Shown piece by piece: positions 25,225-35,656 of a stretch of DNA of 64,000 nt (its first letter is position 1; each line of letters begins with the position of its first letter). A program made the position numbers and the translations under genes. Under the pieces are notes generated by a model. It saw only the letters and a list, made by a program, of their open reading frames with translations, was not told the DNA's origin and ran no database searches. The DNA comes from Negativicutes bacterium (GTDB lineage: Bacteria; Bacillota_C; Negativicutes; Sporomusales_B; JARLHX01): NCBI GenBank assembly GCA_031292015.1, contig JARLHY010000021.1, positions 1-64,000 of the forward strand, read 5' to 3'.

Positions 25225-26748
25225 TCAGCGGAAAATATCTTCATCCATCAGGCGCAGCGCCGGAGAAATAACCGGTCGCACCGCCATGTAGGCCAGTACG
25301 TCCTTCTCCAGGTCGATGCCGGGGGCTATTTCGGTCAGCACCAGCCCCGCCGGCGAAAGCTCGAAAACCGCCCGATCGGTTACATACAGCACCTTTTGAC
25401 CCACTTTGGCCGCGTACTCACCGCTGTAGGTAATCTGGTCAACCTGCCGGCGGAACTTGGTGATCTGGCCCTCCCTGACAATCTTGAGCCGACCGCCCCC
25501 GACCTCGACTTCCAGACCTTTCACCGTGAAAGTGCCGCAGAATACCACCTTTTTCGCGTTTTGCGAGATATTGATGAACCCGCCGCAGCCGGTCAGGAGC
25601 GCCCCGGTTTTACTTGTGTTCACATTGCCCACCCCGTCCACCTGGGCCATCCCGAGGAAAGCCACGTCGAGGCCGCCGCCGTCATAGAAATTGAACTGCA
25701 TCGACTCGTCGATGATCGCCACCGGGTTATAGGCCACTCCGAAGACCACGCCGCCGGCAGGCATTCCGCCGATGAGCCCCTGCTCCACCGTGAAGGTGAT
25801 CTCCCCGATCGAGCCGTCCTCGGCCGCCACCGCCGCCACCCCGGACGGCATGCCAACCCCAAGGTTGACCACCGCTCCGCCGAAAAGTTCTTTGGCCGCC
25901 CGGCGGGCGATCACCTTGCGCTCATCCAGCGGCAGGGGAGGAATCCGCTCCAGCGGCAGGGATACCGCACCGCAAAGGGCCGGGTTGTACTCTTCCAGAC
26001 AGGTCTGCTTCTGGTCCGGGTCGACGACGATATGGTCCACATAGATCCCGGGAATACGGACATCCTGGGCTTTCAGCGTTTTGCGCTGGGCCAGGTACTT
26101 GACCTGGGCGATGACAATCCCGCCGGAATTTTTTGTCGCCTGGGCGATGGAAATGCCCTCCAGGATTGCCGCCTCCTGTTCCATGGTGATATTACCGTCC
26201 AGATCGGCGGTGGTGCCCCGGATAAAACACACGTCAATCTTGAACCTGGGGAAAAACAGCCATTCTTCCCCGTCGATTTCCAGCACCCGGACGATATCCT
26301 CGGTTGCCGACTTGTTCATCTTGCCGCCTTCCAGGCGGGGATCGACAAACGTGCCAAGACCGGTTTTGGTGATCACCCCGGGTTTACCGGCGGCGATGGC
26401 GACATACAGCTGGGACATGACGCCCTGGGGGAAGTTATAAGCCTCGACTTTTTCGGCCTGGGCCAGCCGGGCCATCTTCGGCGCCATCCCCCAGTGGCCG
26501 GCTATATCCCGCTTCACCAGCCCCTCCTGCGCCAGGTAATCGGTGCCGATTTCCTGTTTGTCGCCCAGGCCGCTGGCATGAAAAATTGTCAGATCGCGGG
26601 GCAGCCCCTCTTTCGCAAACCGTTCCCCCAGCGTTCTTATGAGACAGGTCGGCTCGATAACCCCGCCGCCTGATCCGAGCATTGCCAGTACATCACCGCT
26701 TTTGACCAGACAAGCTGCCTGTTCGGCGCTGATCACTTTGTCTCTCAT
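25225..26748 (-). CDS. Acyl-CoA:carboxylate CoA-transferase, YdiF-like (first of three paralogs)
   Basis: This 507-residue protein fuses the alpha and beta domains of family I CoA-transferases. The N-terminal part has the glycine-rich MLGSGGGVIEPT, and the catalytic Glu lies in FTVEQGLIGGMPAGG near residue 320, followed by NFYDGGGLDVAFLGMAQVD. The enzyme moves CoA between a short acyl-CoA and a free acid through a glutamyl-CoA intermediate. It lies between the crotonase and the membrane FeS oxidoreductase. GGAGG precedes ATG 26748. Confidence 0.9.
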   Translation of the reverse strand: MRDKVISAEQAACLVKSGDVLAMLGSGGGVIEPTCLIRTLGERFAKEGLPRDLTIFHASGLGDKQEIGTDYLAQEGLVKRDIAGHWGMAPKMARLAQAEKVEAYNFPQGVMSQLYVAIAAGKPGVITKTGLGTFVDPRLEGGKMNKSATEDIVRVLEIDGEEWLFFPRFKIDVCFIRGTTADLDGNITMEQEAAILEGISIAQATKNSGGIVIAQVKYLAQRKTLKAQDVRIPGIYVDHIVVDPDQKQTCLEEYNPALCGAVSLPLERIPPLPLDERKVIARRAAKELFGGAVVNLGVGMPSGVAAVAAEDGSIGEITFTVEQGLIGGMPAGGVVFGVAYNPVAIIDESMQFNFYDGGGLDVAFLGMAQVDGVGNVNTSKTGALLTGCGGFINISQNAKKVVFCGTFTVKGLEVEVGGGRLKIVREGQITKFRRQVDQITYSGEYAAKVGQKVLYVTDRAVFELSPAGLVLTEIAPGIDLEKDVLAYMAVRPVISPALRLMDEDIFR

Positions 26749-26783
26749 CTTGTTGACCTCCTGCTCAGAGCAATGTCGTCCCT

Positions 26784-28730
26784 CTATTCCGGTCCGGCTT
26801 GCGCGTTGGCGACGATTTCGGCGATATCCAGCACCTCAAGGCAACTGTCGCCTTCCTGCGCGCTGGCTTCGTCACTGAACATCGTCAGGCAAAACGGACA
26901 GGCCGTACAAATGATCCCCGCCCCCGTCCGGCCGGCCTCTTGAAAGCGCAACAAAGAAACTTTTTCGCCGGCCTTCTCCTCCTGCCACATTCGCCCGCCG
27001 CCGGCGCCGCAGCAAAAACCGTCCTGCCGGCTCCGTTTCATTTCCGCCAGCTTCAGGCCCCGGACGCGGCCCAGCACCTTGCGGGGCGGGTCGTAGATCT
27101 CGTTGTAGCGGCCCAGATAACACGAATCATGGTAGGTGACCGTCCCGGGCAACTCCTTGTCCAGACGGATCCGCCCCGTCTCGATCAGCTCTGCCAGCAG
27201 CTCGCTGTGATGCACAACCTCGAACCGGCCCCCCAGCTGCGGATATTCGTTCTTCAGGGTGTTGTAGCAATGAGGGCACTGGGTCACAATCCGTTTCACT
27301 CCCATGGCATTCAGGGTCTCGATATTTTCGGTCGCCAGCATCTGGTACAGATATTCGTTGCCCAGCCTGCGGGCCGGGTCGCCGCAGCATTTCTCCCTGT
27401 TGCCCAGCACCGTGAATCTGACCTCCGCCTTTTTCAGGATACCCACCAGAGCCAGTGTAATCTGGCGATTCCTGTCGTCAAAAGCGCCATAGCAGCCCGG
27501 CCACAACAAAAGTTCGCCGTCCGCCGCCCCGGCTGAGGGAATATCCTGGTCCTCCAGCCACTCCTCCCGCTTGGCGTGTCCGATACCCCATGGATTGCCG
27601 TTGTTCTCCAGGTTTTTGAACGTGCCCTGGATTTCCTCCGGATAATCGCCTTTCATAAGGGTCTGATAACGGCGCAGATCAAGCAGCTTCGGGATGTGCT
27701 CCACCCCTGCCGGGCAGTGCTCCTGACAGCTGAAACAGGTGGTGCAGGCCCAGAGGGCCTCCGGCGAAAGCTTATTCCCCAGATCGCCGTGGTCCCGGCC
27801 CAGCATGTCATCCCGGAAAACCTCGATCATTTTCTTCGGCGACAGGGTTTTCCCGGAGGCGTTGGCCGGGCAGTTGACCTGGCACCGCCCGCAGCGGATG
27901 CAGGCGTCAAGGTCCAGCAGCTGTTTGTCGGTAAAATCCTTGATTTCGTTTACCCCGAACGACTGGACGTTTTCATCCTCAAGATCAAGCTTGGACAGCG
28001 CCCGCCCCGCTTTGTCGTCGCCGTACATGATGTTGACCGGGGCCACGAGGATGTGCAGCAGCTTGGAATACGGAAGATAGGCGATCAGGCCCATCGCGGC
28101 AACCATATGCACCCACCAGAGAATCCGGTGTCCCGCCTGCTGGATGCCGACAGGAATTCCCGCCAGCGGCAGGCTGAACAAAACCCCGACCGGCGACCAG
28201 TACTGCCAGGGCACGGGACTGACATTTAAGCGGAGGCCCTTGAGGAAAAAGCCGGAGAGGATGATAAAGGCGATCAGCCCCAGAACGAAATAATCCTCAG
28301 GCTGACTTTCCAGCGCTCCGCCCCGGTTTAAGACCCGGCGGACCAGAGCCACGCCAACCCCCAGCAGCACCAGCAGACCGAAAACATCCAGTACCAGCGT
28401 AAACGCCAGATAAAAGTTGCCCTGAAGGATCGGAATTCCCAGATCAGCCTGTACCGCCACCAGAAGAGTCCCGGCAAAAAGAATCATAAAGCCCCAAAAG
28501 ATACACCAATGCATAAATCCGGCAGCGGTGTCCCTGAGAATATTTTTTTGCCACAAAATCCGCGGGAAAAACCGCTGAAGCTGCAGGGGCCGCCTTTCCG
28601 GCCGGCCTGTTTGCCAGGCCTGGAGGTGTTTTCGAAAACCCACGGCGAAACAGACCAGCGCCAACAAAAAAATCGGGTAGATCCAAAAATGTCCCGGAAT
28701 ATTCCAGTAAATCTCCCTGGTCGGCATCAT
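26784..28730 (-). CDS. Membrane FeS oxidoreductase, ETF:menaquinone oxidoreductase (EMO/DUF224) type
   Basis: This 648-residue protein has five to six N-terminal membrane helices with histidines placed for haem b (for example His74, His208, His226). Two 4Fe-4S motifs follow (CIRCGRCQVNCPA from Cys277, and CTTCFSCQEHCPAGVEH), then two CCG domains (LWPGCYG to CCGDPARR, and YHDSCYLGRYN to CCGAGGGRMW). Proteins of this build link EtfAB to (methyl)menaquinone in Geobacter and in syntrophic fatty-acid oxidisers such as Syntrophomonas. EtfBA is encoded just upstream in the same operon, which supports that role. Direction of electron flow cannot be told from sequence. Confidence 0.88.
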   Translation of the reverse strand: MMPTREIYWNIPGHFWIYPIFLLALVCFAVGFRKHLQAWQTGRPERRPLQLQRFFPRILWQKNILRDTAAGFMHWCIFWGFMILFAGTLLVAVQADLGIPILQGNFYLAFTLVLDVFGLLVLLGVGVALVRRVLNRGGALESQPEDYFVLGLIAFIILSGFFLKGLRLNVSPVPWQYWSPVGVLFSLPLAGIPVGIQQAGHRILWWVHMVAAMGLIAYLPYSKLLHILVAPVNIMYGDDKAGRALSKLDLEDENVQSFGVNEIKDFTDKQLLDLDACIRCGRCQVNCPANASGKTLSPKKMIEVFRDDMLGRDHGDLGNKLSPEALWACTTCFSCQEHCPAGVEHIPKLLDLRRYQTLMKGDYPEEIQGTFKNLENNGNPWGIGHAKREEWLEDQDIPSAGAADGELLLWPGCYGAFDDRNRQITLALVGILKKAEVRFTVLGNREKCCGDPARRLGNEYLYQMLATENIETLNAMGVKRIVTQCPHCYNTLKNEYPQLGGRFEVVHHSELLAELIETGRIRLDKELPGTVTYHDSCYLGRYNEIYDPPRKVLGRVRGLKLAEMKRSRQDGFCCGAGGGRMWQEEKAGEKVSLLRFQEAGRTGAGIICTACPFCLTMFSDEASAQEGDSCLEVLDIAEIVANAQAGPE

Positions 28731-28833
28731 TATCCCTCTTCTCCTTGGCTCGTTGTCAGTTTCCCGGCCAGTGGCGTCCCCGGGGGAAATAACAGCCTCG
28801 GACCCGCAGCAGCCGGATTCATGCTGAGCCTTC

Positions 28834-29814
28834 CTAGTTAAGGGCTTCCTGCAACTTTTTCGTCAACAGGGGCACAATCTCGAACAGGTCGCCGACAATG
28901 CCGTAGTCCGCGACGCGAAAGATCGGTGCTTTGGGATTGTTGTTGATGGCTACAATCACCTGGGACGAGGACATCCCGGCCAGGTGCTGGATCGCCCCGG
29001 AAATGCCGCAGGCAATATACAGCTTCGGCGCTACCGTCTTGCCAGTCTGCCCCACCTGCTCGGCCTGGGGACGCCAGCCGGCGTCCACGACGGCGCGGGA
29101 GGAACCCACCGCGGCGCCCAAAACGGCGGCCAGGTCTTCGATGACGTTAAAATGCTCCGGTCCCTTCAGGCCCCGCCCCCCGCTCACGATAATCTCCGCC
29201 TCGGTCAACGATTTTTTTCCTGTTGCTTCCCGGACAATCTCCCTGACCACATAAGCCAGCGCCGGTCCCTGCCGGTCCCCCTCAAGCCGCGTCACTGCAG
29301 GTATTTGGGCTTCCACCCCGCAAGCCCCGAGCGAATTGGGCCGGATGGTGGCAAACGCCGGCTGCGTCGCCAGGGCCACTGTGGCTGTCACCTTGCCCCC
29401 GTATATCGGCCGGGTGAACTTCAGCCCGCTCCCGTCCACGGCGATCCCGGTCGCGTCGCTGACCATGTCCGCTTTGAAATACTGGGCCAGTCGGGGCAGC
29501 AGATCCTGAACCGCCGCCGTTTTTCCGCCCAGGACAAGATCGGGTTTTATTCTTTCTATCGCAGCCGCCAGCACGGGAACCAGAATTGCCGGGTTGTATT
29601 CCGCCAATCCTTCCCCTGCGGCGATATAGACATTTTTAACCCCGCAGGCTCCCACCTGGCCGGGCAGCTCCGACCCTAGCTCCTCGCCCCACACCAAAGC
29701 AGAGACGTCAATACCGTGCTGTTTGGCAAAACAACTGCAAAAGCGCAGTATTTCCCGGGAAATCTTTTGGATTTCCCCATCATGTTCAACCATGACCAAA
29801 ACATGTTGAATCAC
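28834..29814 (-). CDS. etfA: Electron transfer flavoprotein alpha subunit
   Basis: This 326-residue protein has the conserved FAD-binding C-terminal half: [14 protein letters not shown], then [31 protein letters not shown], and [18 protein letters not shown]. There is no N-terminal ferredoxin domain. It carries electrons between the acyl-CoA dehydrogenase and the membrane oxidoreductase of the same operon. GTG 29814 follows AGGAGGAG and lies 20 bp after etfB. Confidence 0.95.
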   Translation of the reverse strand: MIQHVLVMVEHDGEIQKISREILRFCSCFAKQHGIDVSALVWGEELGSELPGQVGACGVKNVYIAAGEGLAEYNPAILVPVLAAAIERIKPDLVLGGKTAAVQDLLPRLAQYFKADMVSDATGIAVDGSGLKFTRPIYGGKVTATVALATQPAFATIRPNSLGACGVEAQIPAVTRLEGDRQGPALAYVVREIVREATGKKSLTEAEIIVSGGRGLKGPEHFNVIEDLAAVLGAAVGSSRAVVDAGWRPQAEQVGQTGKTVAPKLYIACGISGAIQHLAGMSSSQVIVAINNNPKAPIFRVADYGIVGDLFEIVPLLTKKLQEALN

Positions 29815-29834
29815 GGAATCTCCTCCTAAGAAGG

Positions 29835-30581
29835 CTAGATTACCTTCGCCTCTTCTCTCAGTTTTCGGACAAGGCTCTCCACCGCTTTTGCCGGATCAGC
29901 GCCATCGATGATTTCGCCTTTTTTATTCATCGCAGGCAGCTCAAACACGGCCTCGCTGCCTTTCCCGGCCGCCTTGGCGACAATCTTAATCGGTTTTCTT
30001 TTGGCCATCATGATATTGGGCATGGTCGGATAGCGCGGTTCGTTAATGCCTTTTTGGACAGCGATCAGCGCCGGGAGCCCGACCTCGATCACTTCGGTCC
30101 CGCTGTCGCTTTCCCGCTGACAGACCATTTGCCTGCCTGCCGGGGTCACCCCGGTCACCACGTTGACAAAAGGAATGCCGAGCATTTGGCTGAGCCGCCC
30201 CGGAATCTGGGCGTTGTTGTCGTCGATGGCCCGCCACCCCGCCAGAATCAGGTCGAAATCCCGCTCTTCCCCGGTGATTGTCTCCGCCAGCATTTGAGTC
30301 ACCACCAGCGGGTCGGTGGTGACACCTTTGATCAGGACCGCCCGGTCCGCCCCCATCGCCAGGGCCTTGCGCAAGGTAGGCTCGGCTTCCTCACGGCCGA
30401 GCGAGACGATCACCACCTCGCCGCCCAGTTTCTCTTTGAGCCTTACCGCTTCTTCGATGGCGAATTCATCAAACGGATTGATGATAAATTTGATATCCTC
30501 ATGGGAAATCCGGTCCGGCGCCGCCAGTACGATCTTGGCCTCCGTATCGAAGGTTTCTTTGACAAGAACAAGTATCTTCAA
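29835..30581 (-). CDS. etfB: Electron transfer flavoprotein beta subunit
   Basis: This 248-residue protein has the beta-subunit start (ILVLVKETFDTEAK), the NPFDEFAIEEAVRLKE motif and the AGWRAIDDNNAQIPGRLSQMLGIPFV stretch. The likely start is TTG 30581, four bases after the CoA-transferase stop, with GGGGA in front. It forms the ETF heterodimer with EtfA. Whether this ETF bifurcates needs structure-based comparison. Confidence 0.94.
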   Translation of the reverse strand: MKILVLVKETFDTEAKIVLAAPDRISHEDIKFIINPFDEFAIEEAVRLKEKLGGEVVIVSLGREEAEPTLRKALAMGADRAVLIKGVTTDPLVVTQMLAETITGEERDFDLILAGWRAIDDNNAQIPGRLSQMLGIPFVNVVTGVTPAGRQMVCQRESDSGTEVIEVGLPALIAVQKGINEPRYPTMPNIMMAKRKPIKIVAKAAGKGSEAVFELPAMNKKGEIIDGADPAKAVESLVRKLREEAKVI

Positions 30582-30585
30582 TGTC

Positions 30586-32160
30586 TCAAGTCCCCTTTCT
30601 TCCCAGGCTGCTTTTCAAGCCCATCGGCTCGTCCGTAAATATGCTCGCCGCCATAATCTGCAAGTTTGGCGAAATCAGCGGTTTAAAAGGCAGTTGGTTC
30701 AGTATGTCCCGCTGCAGATCGATGCCGGGAGCTATTTCCCGCAGCTCCAAACCCGCGGCGGTAATTCCGAACACCGCTCTTTCGGTGACATAGAGCACCT
30801 TCTGGCCGCTGAACACCGCGTACTCGCCGCTGAAGGTTATCTGGTCCACCTGCTTGACGAACTTCTGGTACCTGCCTTCCTGGACAATTTTCAGTTCGCC
30901 GTTGCCCACCGCCAGCTTCAGGCCGCCGCCGGTAAAAGTACCGCAAAAAATCATTTTCTTCGCATTTTGCGATATATTGACGAACCCACCGGTTCCGACA
31001 ATTTTTTCCCCCATTTTGCTGACATTGACATTGCCCGTCCGGTCTACCTGACCCATCCCCAGGCAGCTGACATCCAGGCCGCCTCCGTCGAAAAAGTCAA
31101 ACTGGTACGGAGCGTCGATGATGGCTGCCGGGTTGTAGGTCGTGCCGAATATTACCCCGCCTGCCGGCACCCCGCCGTATAGTCCCTGCTCGATACAAAA
31201 GGTGATCTGATCGTAAAAGCCTTCTTCCGCGGCGACGTTGGCAACTCCGTCAGGCATGCCCATCCCGACGTTCAGCAGACCGGGCGACACCTCCATGGCC
31301 GCCCTCCGCGCGATGATCTTCCGTTCATTCAGTTCCAGCGGCAGGATCCCGTCCACCGGAACGCGGATTTCGCCGCACAGGCCGGGATTGAACTGTCGGT
31401 CCACCGTCTGCCACTGCTCCGGCTCAACCACCACCACATCCACCAGCGGCCCGGGGATTTTCACCAGCCGGGGATCCAGCCTGTTGGCCTGGGCCACCCG
31501 CCGCACCTGGACGATCACCGTCCCGCCTTTGTTCCTGGTGGCCTGGGCCACCGAAAGGGCTTCCAGATACGCCGGCTCCTGCTCAAAACTGATGTTGCCG
31601 TTTTCGTCGGCGGTCGAGCCTTTGATAAACGCCACATTCGGCGCGAAAGCCGGGTAAAAAAGCTGTTTTTGTCCCCGGATCTCAATCAGTTCCACGATAT
31701 CTTCGCCCGCATCCTTGGCCCGCTGGTTCATTTTGCCGCCATCGACCCGGGGATCGACAAAGGTGTTCAGCCCCACGTGAGTGATCAGCCCCAGCCGTCC
31801 GCCGGCTATCTCCCGCATCAGCTGGGACAGAACCCCCTGCGGCAGGTTGAAAGCCTCTACCTGTTCATCGGCGGCAAGCTTCTGCATCAGCGGCGCCATG
31901 CCCCAGTGCCCGGCGATGACCCGCCTGGCCAGCCCCGGCAGCGCCAGATGACCCACGCCGCCCTCCTTGTTGTCACCGATCCCGGAAATATGCACCAGGG
32001 TCAGGTTCCGCGGCGCGCCTGTTTCCCTGTACCTGGCCCCCAGCGCTTTTAGCAGGGCGTCGGCCTCCAGCAGGCCCCCGCCCGCTCCCTCCAATACAAC
32101 GATATCCTCATCCTTGACCAGCCTGACTGCTTCGTCGGCCCGCAAAAATTTCGGCGCCAT
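30586..32160 (-). CDS. Acyl-CoA:carboxylate CoA-transferase, YdiF-like (second paralog)
   Basis: This 524-residue fused alpha-beta CoA-transferase has the glycine-rich LEGAGGGLLEAD near residue 24 and the catalytic Glu in FCIEQGLYGGVPAGG near residue 320, then FFDGGGLDVSCLGMGQVD. It shares architecture with the copies at 25225 and 41489 but is clearly diverged, so the three are old paralogs. It lies 11 bp from the acyl-CoA dehydrogenase and 4 bp from etfB. GGAGG precedes ATG 32160. Confidence 0.9.
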   Translation of the reverse strand: MAPKFLRADEAVRLVKDEDIVVLEGAGGGLLEADALLKALGARYRETGAPRNLTLVHISGIGDNKEGGVGHLALPGLARRVIAGHWGMAPLMQKLAADEQVEAFNLPQGVLSQLMREIAGGRLGLITHVGLNTFVDPRVDGGKMNQRAKDAGEDIVELIEIRGQKQLFYPAFAPNVAFIKGSTADENGNISFEQEPAYLEALSVAQATRNKGGTVIVQVRRVAQANRLDPRLVKIPGPLVDVVVVEPEQWQTVDRQFNPGLCGEIRVPVDGILPLELNERKIIARRAAMEVSPGLLNVGMGMPDGVANVAAEEGFYDQITFCIEQGLYGGVPAGGVIFGTTYNPAAIIDAPYQFDFFDGGGLDVSCLGMGQVDRTGNVNVSKMGEKIVGTGGFVNISQNAKKMIFCGTFTGGGLKLAVGNGELKIVQEGRYQKFVKQVDQITFSGEYAVFSGQKVLYVTERAVFGITAAGLELREIAPGIDLQRDILNQLPFKPLISPNLQIMAASIFTDEPMGLKSSLGRKGT

Positions 32161-32171
32161 CCTGATACCTC

Positions 32172-33314
32172 CTATTCCTTGAGAAGGTATCGCGATATCA
32201 GAAGCCTCTGAATCTCGTTGGTACCCTCATAAATCTGGGTGATCTTGGCGTCCCGGTACAGCCTTTCCACCACATACTCCTTGGAATAGCCATAGCCGCC
32301 ATGGATCTGGACCGCCTCATTCACCGCCCGCACCGCCGTATCTGAGGCGAAAAGCTTGGCCATGGCCGCCTGTTTGCCGTACTTCTTGCCCTGGTCCTTC
32401 AGGCAGGCCGCATTATAAACCAGCAGCCGGGAGGCTTCGATTTCTGTCGCCATACTGGCCAGTTTCCACTGGGTTATCTGAAACTGGGAAAGCGTCTGGC
32501 CGAACTGAATTCTCTCCTTCGAATATTTCAAAGACTCGTCCAGAGCCGCCTGGGCAATCCCTAGGGCCAATGCGCCGATTTCGATCCGCCCGCTGTCGAT
32601 CACCGACATGCAGATTCTGAAACCCTGGCCGACTTCTCCCAGAATATTTTCTTCCGGAACCTTCACGTTCTCCATAAACAGCTGGCCCACCGACAGGGAC
32701 CGCTGGCCCATCAGGTCTTCCTGCTTGCCTGCCGACAGGCCGGTCATTCCCTTTTCCACCACAAACGCCGTCATCCCGCCATGACTTCTTTTCTCCGTAT
32801 CGGTCACCGCGAAAATAATCGCCATATCCGCCAGCGGCGCGTTATTGATAAACGCCTTTGTCCCGTTTAATACCCAGTGTTTGCCGTCCTTCACCGCCGT
32901 CGTCTGAATGTTGGCGACATCGGTGCCGGCCTCCGGTTCGGTCACCCCGAAAGAGCCCAGCATTTTCCCCTTCATTATTGGCTTCAGGTATTTTTCATGA
33001 ATGCTCGCCGACCCGTAATGATACAAAAGGTAACACAGCGAATCCACCAGCATGACCGTGTCGGCCAGGGAGGCGCTGGCCCATGCCATTTCCTCGATGG
33101 CGAGCGCGAAACTGACGGCGTCGGCGCCGATGCCGCCAAGCTCCTCCGGCATCGTCATTCCCAGCAGACCCAGATCCACCGCCTGGCGATAATTGACCCA
33201 GGGGAATTCGCCTTTTTTGTCCAGCTCCGAGGTAAGCGGCGCCACTTCCGTGCGGGCGAAATCCCGCACCGTCTCCCTGATCATAGCCTGAGTCTCGTTC
33301 AGTTCGAATCCCAT
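32172..33314 (-). CDS. Acyl-CoA dehydrogenase
   Basis: The supported start is ATG 33314 behind AAAGGGGG, giving 380 residues, the standard length; the open frame further upstream is only a shadow of the MaoC gene. Family motifs are FGVTEPEAGTDVANIQTTA (FAD and substrate contact) and the catalytic base Glu in IYEGTNEIQRLLISRYLL at the C-terminus. It makes or reduces an alpha,beta double bond in a CoA ester and passes electrons to EtfAB. In an acetogen a reductive role, as in caffeyl-CoA reductase, is also possible. Confidence 0.93.
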   Translation of the reverse strand: MGFELNETQAMIRETVRDFARTEVAPLTSELDKKGEFPWVNYRQAVDLGLLGMTMPEELGGIGADAVSFALAIEEMAWASASLADTVMLVDSLCYLLYHYGSASIHEKYLKPIMKGKMLGSFGVTEPEAGTDVANIQTTAVKDGKHWVLNGTKAFINNAPLADMAIIFAVTDTEKRSHGGMTAFVVEKGMTGLSAGKQEDLMGQRSLSVGQLFMENVKVPEENILGEVGQGFRICMSVIDSGRIEIGALALGIAQAALDESLKYSKERIQFGQTLSQFQITQWKLASMATEIEASRLLVYNAACLKDQGKKYGKQAAMAKLFASDTAVRAVNEAVQIHGGYGYSKEYVVERLYRDAKITQIYEGTNEIQRLLISRYLLKE

Positions 33315-33349
33315 TGTCGGTCCCCCTTTACTCTCCCGGTCTGACTGGG

Positions 33350-33769
33350 TCAGGCCCTGATAAACTTCAAAATGTGCTGAGCCGCAGTGCACAATTCGTT
33401 GTCCTGATTGTAAATTTCGATTTTGGATATCGCCTTCAGACTCTCGGTGTCCACCTCCATGATAGTGTAATGAACAGTAATGGTATCGCCGATAAAGATC
33501 GGCTTGATGAACCGGACCCGGTCGTAGCCATAGGAAACACAAGGCAGCTTCGAGCGCTGGGCCACCTGGGTCGACACGGTGGAAGAATAGCCGATGGAGA
33601 GCACGCCGTGGGCGATGCGCCGCTTAAACGGCGTGGTCTTCATATATTCTTCGTCCACATGGTTTGGGCTGAAATCGCCGGTGATGCCGGCAAACAAATA
33701 GACATCCGACTCGCTGACAGTCTTGCGAAACGTAAAAGTCTCGCCAATGGTAAGCGGCAAATCGTTCAT
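33350..33769 (-). CDS. MaoC-like (R)-specific enoyl-CoA hydratase
   Basis: This 139-residue hot-dog protein has the hydratase-2 motif DVYLFAGITGDFSPNHVDEEYM, with the catalytic Asp and His, near residue 22, then RIAHGVLSIG. It adds water to a trans-enoyl-CoA with R stereochemistry. It lies 36 bp before the acyl-CoA dehydrogenase and 57 bp after the TRAP permease. CAGGAGGAG precedes ATG 33769. Confidence 0.88.
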   Translation of the reverse strand: MNDLPLTIGETFTFRKTVSESDVYLFAGITGDFSPNHVDEEYMKTTPFKRRIAHGVLSIGYSSTVSTQVAQRSKLPCVSYGYDRVRFIKPIFIGDTITVHYTIMEVDTESLKAISKIEIYNQDNELCTAAQHILKFIRA

Positions 33770-33826
33770 GGTAACTCCTCCTGCGATTAAAAATTTAACT
33801 TCTTCTGCAGCCTGCTCATCACCCGG

Positions 33827-35656
33827 CTAAGGGATCATATGAAACATCCTCGGCACCACCAGGGTAAACCACGGTACATAGGCCACCAGCAGCAGACCGA
33901 CGGTCAGCACTACCAGGTACGGCAGCATATGTCTTGCGGTTTCCCCGAAGGTCGACTCCATCAGCGAACAGGTGCAGTAAAAACCCACCCCGAGCGGCGG
34001 TGAAAACGCTCCGAACCCCATCGCGATTACCAGGACAAGGCCAAACTGGAGCGGATCAATTCCAAATAGCGGAGCCAGCGGCACCAGCAGCGGTCCGAAG
34101 ATCATCAGCGCCGGTATTCCTTCCAGCACCGCCCCCATGATCACCAGCGTGACTATGACGCCAAGCATGAACAGCCACGGCGAGCCCTGCAGGACACTCA
34201 GCGACTCGGCAATCTGCTGCGGCATCCTCGCCAGCGTCAAAGACCAGGAAAGCGAGCTTGCCGTACTGGCGATAAATAAAATCATCCCCGATTTAGCCGC
34301 CGTTTCCAGCAGCGAATTCCACAGCGCTTCGCGTTTCAGTTCCCGGTAAAAGAAAACCGACAGAATCAGGGCATAAACCACCGCCGACGAGGACACCTCG
34401 GTAGGAGTGGCGATTCCGGTCACAATGCCGCCCACCAGGATCAGCGGCGCAAATACCGCCGGTATCGCGGCAAGCCCCGTTGTCAGCATTTTTTTGCCGC
34501 TGGTCTTGATGGTGCTGGCATTCCTGGCCCGGACATACACCAGCACCATGAGGCAGACCGCCAAAACCAGCGCCGGCAGTAATCCGGCGACAAACATCGT
34601 TCCCACCGACAGCGACGTCACCGAGGCCAGCACCAGCATGGCGATGCTCGGCGGCACCGTCTCGCCCATGATCGCCGCCGCCGACAACAGTGCGCCGGTT
34701 TCGCCGGGGGCGTAGTTGTTTTCTTTCATCTCTTCCTTCATCGTCGTTCCGACTGCGGCGATGTCGGCGATCTTCGAGCCGGAAATGCCTGACATCACAT
34801 ACATGGCGACGATGATGACCTGCAGCAGCCCGCCCCGGATTCCGCCGACCACCGAAATGATAAATCTGGTGAGACGCTTGGTCAAACCGCCTTCTGTCAT
34901 GATATAGCCTGCCAGGATAAAGAACGGGATCGCCAGCATCACAAAACTGCTGATTCCGTGGAACATGTTAACAGGCACCACCGACAGAGGCACCGTTTTG
35001 GAGCCGTACAGATAAAACGCCGAAACCAGCAGCAGCACAAACCCGATCGGAACTCCCGCCAGAAGCTGGAACGCCAAAAGAACGAAGGTCAGCCCCAGAG
35101 GACTCAGTCCCAGGGCCGAAAGACCCACCGTCTGGATAATGACAATGATCGCCGCCACGATCAGCGCCACCGCCGCGCTCACCCCGGCAGCGATTTTCGT
35201 CGGCAGTTTCGTGAGCCGCTCCAGGGCAAATACGCACAAAAAAAGGAAACCCAACGCCATCGGCAGAGCAAACCAGACCATGCTGAGCCCTAAGTAAGGC
35301 GTACGGTCGTCCCATTTAGAAATCATCATTGCAACAGCCAGCCAGATTCCCAGAATTGATACCAACAGCACCTGGCCGTTCACCAGGGCGTCCGCCGCCA
35401 TCCGCCACCGCCCGGCGAGCCGGTCGATCAGCAGATTAAAGGCCATATGTTCGCCCCGGGGATAGGCGAGAGCCCCGCCGACAAAGGCGATGATCGCCAA
35501 AGCGACTTCCGACACCTCCAGTCCCCACAACAGCGATGAACTGAACAGCGACCGCTCCACCACATTGCAGAACATCACTGCCAGTTCCCCGACCAGCGCC
35601 GCGACTACGAGGATTTCCGCCATCTTCTGGAAAGACTTGGCAATCTTACCCAACAA
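33827..35656 (-). CDS. TRAP transporter fused small and large permease (DctQM)
   Basis: This protein of about 609 residues fuses a four-helix DctQ domain (about 10-170; WGLEVSEVALAIIAFVGGALAYPRGEHM) to a DctM domain of about twelve helices (VPIGFVLLLVSAFYLYG, IPFFILAGYIM, GISGSKIADIAAVGTTM). TTG 35656 lies 7 bp behind GGAGGGAGG, better than upstream codons. With the DctP lipoprotein just upstream it imports a carboxylate using the Na+ or H+ gradient. Confidence 0.9.
   Translation of the reverse strand: MLGKIAKSFQKMAEILVVAALVGELAVMFCNVVERSLFSSSLLWGLEVSEVALAIIAFVGGALAYPRGEHMAFNLLIDRLAGRWRMAADALVNGQVLLVSILGIWLAVAMMISKWDDRTPYLGLSMVWFALPMALGFLFLCVFALERLTKLPTKIAAGVSAAVALIVAAIIVIIQTVGLSALGLSPLGLTFVLLAFQLLAGVPIGFVLLLVSAFYLYGSKTVPLSVVPVNMFHGISSFVMLAIPFFILAGYIMTEGGLTKRLTRFIISVVGGIRGGLLQVIIVAMYVMSGISGSKIADIAAVGTTMKEEMKENNYAPGETGALLSAAAIMGETVPPSIAMLVLASVTSLSVGTMFVAGLLPALVLAVCLMVLVYVRARNASTIKTSGKKMLTTGLAAIPAVFAPLILVGGIVTGIATPTEVSSSAVVYALILSVFFYRELKREALWNSLLETAAKSGMILFIASTASSLSWSLTLARMPQQIAESLSVLQGSPWLFMLGVIVTLVIMGAVLEGIPALMIFGPLLVPLAPLFGIDPLQFGLVLVIAMGFGAFSPPLGVGFYCTCSLMESTFGETARHMLPYLVVLTVGLLLVAYVPWFTLVVPRMFHMIP

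Noticed and set aside
33315..33542. N-terminal extension of the acyl-CoA dehydrogenase frame
   Set aside because: It overlaps the MaoC gene and lies upstream of a well-placed ribosome-binding site and ATG 33314.
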